Source of the DNA: Ignavibacteria bacterium
GTDB lineage: Bacteria; Bacteroidota; Ignavibacteria; Kapaibacteriales; UBA4661
Assembly: GCA_013298375.1 (NCBI GenBank)
Contig: JAAFHM010000042.1
Span: 1-12,515, forward strand
Reading direction: 5' to 3'
Length of the DNA: 12,515 nt
In this document: positions 6,632 through 12,515 of the stretch, one piece after another
Layout of the letters: every line of letters starts with the position of its first letter
Position numbering within the stretch: the stretch's first letter is position 1
The notes under the pieces: model-generated
The model's database searches: none
What the model was told of the DNA's origin: nothing
What the model saw: only the letters and a program-made list of their open reading frames with translations
Made by a program: the position numbers and the translations under genes

Positions 6632-7747
6632 CTACTCCACCAAGCGCAAGAGCAACCCATCCCGCATTTTCGAGGCAATAAGTTTATACTGCTTGCCTTC
6701 GACGGGATGAGTAGTAGTCAGCTTTTGGTGCTGCTCCACAATAATTTTGCATTGGTCAAAAAGTGGCATAAAGTCCGGCAAACTCAATTTCATCTGCTTT
6801 CCTGTGAAATACTCCATTGAGCGCTTATAGGCAGCATTCCAAGCATTATTCGCCATAATACACTCGAAATCACTAATCTGCCCATAACCATTGCGCACCG
6901 CCCGCCAAACTGCAATACATTCCGGCGTGGCATGGACAATATCCGCGTAAATATCCTCTGAATGCCTTGTCTTTCCTTGCATTGAGACAAGACGCTCCCC
7001 TAAAAGATTGACCGCAGCAAGAATTGGCTTCACATCTGCCGCTCCAACCGTCGCAGGAATGCGATGATACATATCCCCCAACGCAAGTTTTTCCGCACAT
7101 TCCACAATAGGCTTCAATGCTTGATGCTGCGCCAGCATCGCCCAAAATGCCGAAAGAATCAGAATCAAAACTGACGCACCAATGCCATAAAGGAGGAAAT
7201 ATGCGGTGTCGTGGTATTGCGTAGGAACATTCTGATATTGCTGCATTGCCGCCAAACGCGATTGGCTTTGCAGCCGTTGAATGAGCGTCGTGAGCGTGTC
7301 GGCGGCATTCGCGGCTTTTCCTTTGATAATGATGTTTGCCGCAATTTTTATCCCTTGTTCGCGGCGCATGGCGATAGCCTGATTTGCCTCAACAATCTTT
7401 TTATCAATCGCCATATCCAGAAAATTCAGTATGGATGCGGCTTCTGGCGCGAGCGGCTGCATGAGCGAACGCACCTGTTTTGCCGTAAGTGCCACATCAC
7501 CCACCGTCCGTGCGAACAGCATCAAATGAACGGAATCGCCAGTGATAATATAGCTCCGCGCCCCAGTCTCCATGCCGATAAACTGCACAAGCAAACGGTC
7601 GGTCTCTGTTTGTATGCGCTCTGCACGGTCATCTCGCCGGACGGAGGCTTGTGTTTCCTCAATCCGTTGCCAGACATAATATGCCGTTCCCATAGCGACA
7701 AGAACAGCCAAAACAGTGCCGACTAAAAGGCGTTGTGCAAAAGACAT
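6632..7747 (-). CDS. Membrane sensor protein: TM-CHASE3-TM-HAMP-PAS, no output domain
   Basis: A 371-residue membrane protein. Transmembrane segment 1 lies at about 6-26. An extracytoplasmic CHASE3 domain follows (about 28-180) with the signature GMETGARSYIITGD (58-71). Transmembrane segment 2 is at about 183-205, a HAMP-like linker (LKPIVECAEKLALGDMYHRI) runs from about 211, and a PAS domain covers about 267-371 (PECIAVWRAV ... ISDFECIMANNAW ... FTGKQM ... DGLLLRLVE). Such proteins normally continue into a histidine kinase or GGDEF domain; here the protein stops at the last PAS strand and no transmitter gene lies downstream. It presumably senses an external signal and passes it to a separate partner. 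The ATG at 7747 is preferred: the longer frame opens with TTG at 7825 and would run through the lepB terminator. No Shine-Dalgarno sequence is visible. Truncation of an ancestral kinase is an alternative. Confidence 0.8.
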   Translation of the reverse strand: MSFAQRLLVGTVLAVLVAMGTAYYVWQRIEETQASVRRDDRAERIQTETDRLLVQFIGMETGARSYIITGDSVHLMLFARTVGDVALTAKQVRSLMQPLAPEAASILNFLDMAIDKKIVEANQAIAMRREQGIKIAANIIIKGKAANAADTLTTLIQRLQSQSRLAAMQQYQNVPTQYHDTAYFLLYGIGASVLILILSAFWAMLAQHQALKPIVECAEKLALGDMYHRIPATVGAADVKPILAAVNLLGERLVSMQGKTRHSEDIYADIVHATPECIAVWRAVRNGYGQISDFECIMANNAWNAAYKRSMEYFTGKQMKLSLPDFMPLFDQCKIIVEQHQKLTTTHPVEGKQYKLIASKMRDGLLLRLVE

Positions 7748-7773
7748 AAAAGCAGAAAAAAGAGAATATGTAG

Positions 7774-7810
7774 AAAAAACCCGCCCTACACGCAGAAAAT
7801 GTGGGGCGGG
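7774..7810 (-). terminator. Intrinsic terminator downstream of lepB
   Basis: On the minus strand CCCGCCCCACA pairs with TGTAGGGCGGG (11 pairs with one mismatch or G-U) around a nine-base loop, followed at once by six T residues (7779-7774). This is a classic Rho-independent terminator, 40 bases after the lepB stop codon. A small second hairpin (ACGAG/CTCGT, 7825-7840) lies between them. The terminator ends only 26 bases before the start of the CHASE3 gene. Confidence 0.85.
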
Positions 7811-7849
7811 AAGACCAAAAACCAACGAGAAAAGACTCGTCCTTTTTTG

Positions 7850-8866
7850 TCAATGAATAACTTTACCAAGACGGCTTGGGCGGAGTGTGGCGAATTTATC
7901 GAAGAGATTCGGCAGATTGGTTTCCCATGACCAATAGACGATAAGCGGTGTTCCGACAACATCTGCCACAGGAACAAAGCCCCAGTAACGGCTGTCGAGG
8001 CTGTTATCGCGGTTGTCGCCCATACCGAAACAGTAATCGCGCTGCACCGTGTAGCGTGTCGATTCTTTGCCGTCAATCAGGATTTTTCCGTCGCCAATCG
8101 TGATTTCATGTCCTTCGCGGCGGATGAAAATTTCCCATTGCGCCAAATTCACGGGAGTAAGTTCAATAATGTCGCCTTGCTTCGGAATGCGAATCGGTCC
8201 GTAATTATCACGGGTGAACCCGGCACCAATCGGGAAGGTGCGGAAACGGTCGTCGGAATCGGATGGCTCAATAAAACTGCTCGTCCGACCTTCCGGCGGA
8301 AATGCCGATGCTACGCTGTTGATGAAGATTTGTTTGTTGCGAATCGTGAGCGTGTCGCCCGCCGTTGCGACGCAGCGCTTGAGATAATACTGGAACTCTT
8401 GCGGCTTTGCTTCATCGCGGTTACCCGGAAAAATAAACACAATCACGTCGCCTTTTTCGGGCTTGCGCAAACCCGGGAAACGATAGTACGGAAGCGGGAT
8501 GTTGAGAATCGGTATCATCTGCGGCGTGGAAGGACCGAAGAGAAATTTATTGACAAAAAGGAAATCGCCCGTCATTACCGTTGTTTCCATCGAACCCGTT
8601 GGCACAACAAACGATGCAACCAAAACACCGTTCAAAATCATAACCATCACAAACGCCCCCAAAATTGTCCGCGTCCAGGAAAGCGCAAGTTCACCAAAGG
8701 TCTGCGGGAAATCGCCATCCGATTGAGTATTTTTCTCATTCGTAGGCTTTTTCTCTAAGGAAATGCGCTCATTGGCGGCTTTGCCTTTGGAAGAAGATTT
8801 GCCATTTTTTTTGCGGTCAGCATCACGCTTGGCTTCAGCGCGGATTTGGTCGAGGGATTTTGCCAT
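7850..8866 (-). CDS. lepB: Signal peptidase I
   Basis: A 338-residue membrane-bound serine protease that cleaves signal peptides from proteins exported by Sec, such as the amylase in this window. The catalytic serine is S92 in PTGSMETT and the general base lysine is K163 in YYLKRCVA. The conserved C-terminal box is GDNRDNSLDSR (283-293). One membrane anchor spans about 66-86. Before it lies an unusually long, lysine-rich cytoplasmic tail of about 55 residues, and the lid region between the Ser and Lys boxes is enlarged, as in other Bacteroidota-type enzymes. lepB follows lepA on the same strand, a common bacterial arrangement, although here the two are 274 bp apart with a palindromic repeat between. 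A strong terminator ends the transcript. Confidence 0.96.
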   Translation of the reverse strand: MAKSLDQIRAEAKRDADRKKNGKSSSKGKAANERISLEKKPTNEKNTQSDGDFPQTFGELALSWTRTILGAFVMVMILNGVLVASFVVPTGSMETTVMTGDFLFVNKFLFGPSTPQMIPILNIPLPYYRFPGLRKPEKGDVIVFIFPGNRDEAKPQEFQYYLKRCVATAGDTLTIRNKQIFINSVASAFPPEGRTSSFIEPSDSDDRFRTFPIGAGFTRDNYGPIRIPKQGDIIELTPVNLAQWEIFIRREGHEITIGDGKILIDGKESTRYTVQRDYCFGMGDNRDNSLDSRYWGFVPVADVVGTPLIVYWSWETNLPNLFDKFATLRPSRLGKVIH

Positions 8867-8923
8867 AATTGGGGAAGGTAAAGGTGTTGTGTGCTAGGGT
8901 TTATACGCCTCCAAGAGCGCTAA

Positions 8924-9103
8924 TGCAGTAAATGATTGAATCTTTGTGACTGGTCAGATAAGTCCCCCTCGGGTGGCTTCTTCGCCGTCCGGCGGGTTTG
9001 TAGTGAAATATTATGACCGAAAAACCCGCCGGACGGCAGCGTATTCGCGTTCTTCAGCCGCCCGACGGGGTGGTTCCTGACCAAGTTACTGCAATATTAT
9101 GAC
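8924..9103. repeat. MITE-like nested palindromic element between lepA and lepB
   Basis: A 16-bp perfect inverted repeat (GCCGTCCGGCGGGTTT at 8984-8999, complement at 9022-9037) surrounds a 22-base loop. Outside it lie further matching arms: TGGTCAG (8951-8957) with CTGACCA (9077-9083), an imperfect CCCC..TCGGG..GG pair in between, and TGCAGTAA (8924-8931) with TTACTGCA (9086-9093). AATATTATGAC occurs twice as a direct repeat (9007-9017 and 9093-9103). No reading frame is evident. The stacked arms suggest a mobile palindromic unit (MITE or REP type) or a strong RNA fold in the lepA-lepB transcript. The rest of 8867-9140 shows no gene. Confidence 0.6.
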
Positions 9104-9140
9104 ATTATACGCAGTTATGCGGTCGAAGATTCATCGTTTT

Positions 9141-10946
9141 TTAATCGCTATCAAGACTCAAGACCGCTAAGAATGCCTCTTGCGGAACTTCTACGCGCCC
9201 GATTTGCTTCATACGCTTTTTGCCTTCTTTTTGCTTATCCAACAGTTTCCGCTTACGGGAAATATCACCGCCGTAGCATTTTGCAATAACGTTTTTACGA
9301 ATAGCGCTGATGTTATCGCGGGCGATAATTTTTGCCCCGATTGCCGCTTGAATAGCGACATCAAACATCTGGCGCGGAATAAGTTCTTTTAGTTTGGCGC
9401 AAAGTTTCCGTCCCCATTCGTAGGCTTTTTCGCGGTGGACAATACTGGAAAGCGCATCAACAGGCTCGCCATTGAGCAATACGTCCAATTTCACCAAGTC
9501 GCCCGGACGCACGTCTATCAATTCGTAATCAAACGAAGCGTAACCACGTGTACCAGACTTTAATTTGTCATAAAAATCAAAAATGACTTCGCCAAGCGGC
9601 AACTCAAAAAGCAGCTCCACGCGAGTTTCTGTTAAATAATTTGTTGCTAAGTATATGCCACGTCTGTCCATACAGAGCTTCATAATCGCACCGATATAGT
9701 CCGTCGGCGTGATAACTTGCGCTTTGATAAATGGCTCAAAAATTTCATCAATGGACGACGCATTTTCAGGCATTTGCGACGGTGATTCTATCCAATCCTC
9801 TTCGCCATTGGTTTTGACGAGTTTGTAGCGTACCGTCGGAACAGTTGTAACGATGACCTGCTCAAACTCCCGTTCCAAACGCTCTTGGACGATTTCCATA
9901 TGGAGAAGTCCCAGAAAGCCGCATCGGAAGCCGAATCCGAGCGCTGCCGAACTTTCGGGTTCAAAGGTAATCGCCGAATCATTGAGCGATAATTTCTGCA
10001 ATGCCTCGCGCAAATCCTCGAAATCATCACTGTCCGCCGGATAAATCCCGCTAAAAACCATCGGCTTCACTTCTTTGAATCCTGAAATACGCTCACCTCT
10101 GTTATCGGGATGGGTTATGGTATCGCCGACGCGGGTGTCGTGCAGATTTTTCACGCTTGCGGTGATATAGCCGACATCGCCCGCCGAAAGCTGTCCCGTC
10201 GGCATACGACTCATTTTCATATAGCCGCAATTTTCGACTTCGTAGGTTTTATCGGTCGCGTAGAAGTAGATTTTATCCTTGTCGCGCAGCGTCCCATCCA
10301 TAATCCGCACGTTCACAACAACTCCGACGTAAGGATCGAAAATCGAATCGTAAATCAGCGCCCGAAGCGGTGCGTTGGGGTCGCCCTTTGGTGCCGGAAT
10401 ACGCTGAACGACTGCTTCCAAAATATCCTGAATTCCAATCCCTGTCTTGCCTGAAGCCAAGACCATATCTTCTTCTTTGCACCCAATTAAGTCCATGACC
10501 TGCTGTTTCACAGCTTCTATCGTTGTCGAAGCACTCGGAAGGTCAATTTTATTGATGACCGGAATAATCTCCAACCCCGCTTCAATAGCCAAGTACAGGT
10601 TGCTAATCGTTTGTGCTTCCACGCCTTGCGTCGCATCAACAACCAGCAACGCGCCTTCGCAGGCAGCAAGCGAGCGAGAGACCTCGTAGGAAAAATCCAC
10701 GTGTCCGGGGGTGTCAATCAGATTGAGCGTGTAATCATCGCCAGCGATAGATTTATAGCGCATCTGGATAGCGTGGAGTTTGATGGTAATGCCGCGCTCC
10801 TGCTCAAGCGGATTGCTATCAAGCATTTGATTCATGGTCATTTCGCGCTTTTGCAGCGTTCCGGTGTATTCCAGCAAACGGTCTGCAAGCGTGGATTTTC
10901 CGTGGTCAATGTGGGCGATAATACAAAAATTGCGGAGGTGCTTCAT
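9141..10946 (-). CDS. lepA: Elongation factor 4 (ribosome back-translocase GTPase)
   Basis: A 601-residue translational GTPase, the usual length for LepA. It binds ribosomes and is thought to help in translation under ionic stress and in ribosome biogenesis. The GTPase motifs are all present: AHIDHGKST (11-19), RGITIK (51-56), DTPGH (78-82), NKID (132-135) and SGK (165-167). EF-G-like beta-barrel and alpha/beta domains follow. The LepA-specific C-terminal domain is clear, with CYGGDISRKRKLLDKQKEGK and the ending GRVEVPQEAFLAVL. The ATG at 10946 gives the standard N-terminus and has no clear Shine-Dalgarno sequence. The 156 bases upstream, up to the glycosyltransferase stop, probably hold the promoter; I see no convincing consensus there, only a direct repeat CGCTGTACA. 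Confidence 0.98.
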   Translation of the reverse strand: MKHLRNFCIIAHIDHGKSTLADRLLEYTGTLQKREMTMNQMLDSNPLEQERGITIKLHAIQMRYKSIAGDDYTLNLIDTPGHVDFSYEVSRSLAACEGALLVVDATQGVEAQTISNLYLAIEAGLEIIPVINKIDLPSASTTIEAVKQQVMDLIGCKEEDMVLASGKTGIGIQDILEAVVQRIPAPKGDPNAPLRALIYDSIFDPYVGVVVNVRIMDGTLRDKDKIYFYATDKTYEVENCGYMKMSRMPTGQLSAGDVGYITASVKNLHDTRVGDTITHPDNRGERISGFKEVKPMVFSGIYPADSDDFEDLREALQKLSLNDSAITFEPESSAALGFGFRCGFLGLLHMEIVQERLEREFEQVIVTTVPTVRYKLVKTNGEEDWIESPSQMPENASSIDEIFEPFIKAQVITPTDYIGAIMKLCMDRRGIYLATNYLTETRVELLFELPLGEVIFDFYDKLKSGTRGYASFDYELIDVRPGDLVKLDVLLNGEPVDALSSIVHREKAYEWGRKLCAKLKELIPRQMFDVAIQAAIGAKIIARDNISAIRKNVIAKCYGGDISRKRKLLDKQKEGKKRMKQIGRVEVPQEAFLAVLSLDSD

Positions 10947-11102
10947 GGATGAGATTCTACCTGTGGTTTGTGGCTATATGTTCAAAAAAATAGGCGAATA
11001 TCGTTGGTTGAAACTGCTGATTTCGCTGTACAGTTTTATCCTGTTCTTTGTTGGTCAAACAAGAATACTAAAATACAACTTCCGCAAACGCTGTACAAAC
11101 CT

Positions 11103-12404
11103 TTACGCAGCATCAATGCGGCAAATTCGCAAAAATTCTTTGCGTACAACGTCTCGCTCATGATTAGTACGCACATACTGAAGCGCTTTTTGGCGAATAT
11201 TCATGCGCTTTTCGGGCGAATGAACAAGGTCAACACAAGCGCGAACAAATTCATCATCATCGCGGGCAATCATTAGCTCCTCTCCGCTCGTAATCCTCAA
11301 GCCCTCAGCGCCCTGCGGTGTTGTAACGACGGGAGCGCTGTAGGCCATCGCATCCAAAATCTTCGTTTTTATGCCCGTTCCGTAATAGACTGGCGCAATA
11401 AACACTTCCGACGAGCGCAAAAGCGGCTCAGGGTCTTCGACAAAGCCCGTCAGCACAACACTTGCGCCGAAATTCCTCACGGCTTTCAATAAGCGTTCCG
11501 TTGGGTTCGCACCCAAAATTGTCAAGGTAATGTCAGGAATTTGCCGTTGAATATTTGGGAAAATATTTGCTAAAAAATGCAACAACCCTTCTTCATTCGG
11601 CATAAAGTTGAGCAACCCCATAAACACAAGGCTGTGCTGGCGCTCTGGTACCTGCGATGTTTGATGCGGAATTGTCACGGCGGGTAAGAGTGCAGAAATG
11701 GTCTGGCATCCGCTGCGTTCACGCAAGGTGCTGACTTCAAGCGGAGAAACGAGAATCGTCGCGTCGGCGTGGCGCGGCAGTACGACTTCCCGCTCCAAAG
11801 AGCGCGTAATCTCTATCCGCAGGAGTGTCCGCCGCAAAATATGATTTGACAGCGTTTGCAAAAATAGCGGCACATACTTGGATAAATACCCCAGAAGCGG
11901 CGTGTCATCATCGGTTCGGGCTAAATAGTTTTGATATTTTTGCGAGAAAATATCATCCCAATCAAAGACGATATGCGGCTTGCGAAGCCCCCCATTCTGA
12001 GAAAACTCCTCCAAATACTGCGCCGTCCGAAAGGTATCGCAATACACCACATCCGGCTTTAAGCGGCGTATTTCCTCACGAATAAACCCTTCATAACGCG
12101 GCAAAAAGAACATAGATTCCTGCAATGTCTTTTTCTTGCGCACAAGCGAATACCACGCCATATTCCATGCAGCAAGCGGCAATGCGGGCAAGGGCAGAAA
12201 ATTCACACTTTTGACAAAAGGAAATTGTTCGCAAATAGCCGTGCGGCGCTCTTCCTGCTCCTGTATTGATGCGGTATCCAGCACAATAAGATGCACCGCA
12301 CAATCAGCTTTTTCAAAAAAGCCCAAGCGCTGAACAAGAAGTTTTGTGCGTCCGCTCACGGGAGGAAAGGGGTAACGCGCCCAAAGCATGAGAACGGTGG
12401 TCAT
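11103..12404 (-). CDS. GT4-family glycosyltransferase
   Basis: A 433-residue GT-B fold enzyme that would transfer a sugar from a nucleotide-sugar donor, most likely in surface polysaccharide or glycan synthesis; acceptor and sugar are unknown. The N-terminal acceptor domain opens with the glycine-rich approach loop ARYPFPPVSGRTKLL (9-23). The C-terminal donor domain has LVFMGLLNFMPNEEGLLHF (259-277), TILGANP and GTGIKTKILDAMAYSAPVVTT (342-362), then GAEGL (365-369). The second glutamate of the GT4 EX7E motif is replaced by D351, and the first is absent, as is usual in the GTGIK subgroup. No signal peptide or membrane segment is clear. The start ATG overlaps the stop of the upstream YdeI-like gene (ATGA), suggesting co-transcription with it. 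No terminator is evident before lepA. Confidence 0.9.
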   Translation of the reverse strand: MTTVLMLWARYPFPPVSGRTKLLVQRLGFFEKADCAVHLIVLDTASIQEQEERRTAICEQFPFVKSVNFLPLPALPLAAWNMAWYSLVRKKKTLQESMFFLPRYEGFIREEIRRLKPDVVYCDTFRTAQYLEEFSQNGGLRKPHIVFDWDDIFSQKYQNYLARTDDDTPLLGYLSKYVPLFLQTLSNHILRRTLLRIEITRSLEREVVLPRHADATILVSPLEVSTLRERSGCQTISALLPAVTIPHQTSQVPERQHSLVFMGLLNFMPNEEGLLHFLANIFPNIQRQIPDITLTILGANPTERLLKAVRNFGASVVLTGFVEDPEPLLRSSEVFIAPVYYGTGIKTKILDAMAYSAPVVTTPQGAEGLRITSGEELMIARDDDEFVRACVDLVHSPEKRMNIRQKALQYVRTNHERDVVRKEFLRICRIDAA

Positions 12405-12515
12405 GGATTTTTGGGCGTAAATTGGTTGGCTTTCATGTTTTGTGCGGCAAGCGTAGCGGTTTCAACAATACGTTTCATGCGGGTTTCAGGGCGCTTCGCG
12501 TTATGAATCCATTCC
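12401..12515 (-). CDS. C-terminal end of a YdeI/OmpD-associated family protein (partial)
   Basis: The minus strand is open from the right edge of the window to a TGA at 12403-12401, giving the last 37 residues of a protein. They read EWIHNAKRPETRMKRIVETA and then LAAQNMKANQ, ending at NP. The tail closely matches the C-terminal helix of the YdeI/OmpD-associated (bacteriocin-protection-like) family, in which WI..AKRPETR..RI..T is the conserved motif. The stop overlaps the glycosyltransferase start by four bases. The rest of the gene lies right of the window, so the call rests on this motif alone. Confidence 0.7.
   Translation of the reverse strand, partial: EWIHNAKRPETRMKRIVETATLAAQNMKANQFTPKNP

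Noticed and set aside
7748..7825. Longer start for the CHASE3 protein at 7825
   Set aside because: It uses TTG, would translate through the lepB terminator stem, and would bury the first membrane segment behind 26 residues unlike any sensor N-terminus.
1..12515. CRISPR array, tRNA or rRNA genes
   Set aside because: No regularly spaced direct repeats and no tRNA-like or rRNA-like sequence was seen on either strand.

Overview
The window looks like chromosome of a Bacteroidota/Chlorobiota-type (FCB group) bacterium. The main evidence is the large secreted GH13 amylase, which ends in a typical T9SS type A sorting domain, a secretion route largely confined to that group. Starts mostly lack Shine-Dalgarno sequences, which also fits. 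A deeper lineage (Ignavibacteria or Kapabacteria, for example) cannot be fixed from this sequence. GC content is mosaic: above 60% in parts of the amylase, but about 30-40% in parts of the ATPase gene and in one internal amylase segment.

Layout. (1) 1-202 (+): an 84%-identical, 3'-truncated paralogue of the amylase N-terminal region, cut off at about 175. (2) 205-3497 (-): a tightly coupled two-gene cassette, consisting of a P-loop ATPase (Walker A/B and a GGxPR motif) and a TPR protein with a degenerate NTPase-like N-terminal domain. The genes overlap by four bases (ATGA). (3) 3498-3758: a divergent promoter region with a 17-bp palindrome. (4) 3759-6503 (+): the complete secreted cyclomaltodextrinase/neopullulanase-like amylase. 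(5) 6504-6631: a cluster of hairpins between two convergent genes. (6) 6632-7747 (-): a CHASE3-HAMP-PAS membrane sensor with no output domain. (7) 7774-7810: a strong intrinsic terminator. (8) 7850-8866 (-): signal peptidase I, lepB. (9) 8867-9140: an intergenic region with a MITE-like nested palindrome. (10) 9141-10946 (-): lepA. (11) 11103-12404 (-): a GT4 glycosyltransferase. (12) 12401-12515 (-): the C-terminal end of a YdeI/OmpD-associated family protein, overlapping the glycosyltransferase start by four bases.

How the parts relate. lepA/lepB is a conserved housekeeping pair; LepB would cleave the amylase signal peptide before T9SS export. The most interesting part is the ATPase-TPR cassette. 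It lies between a broken and an intact amylase copy, has low-GC stretches and is translationally coupled. It resembles the two-component NTPase/TPR modules found among conflict (defence) or signalling systems, but no toxic effector domain is visible, so a defence role is only a hypothesis.
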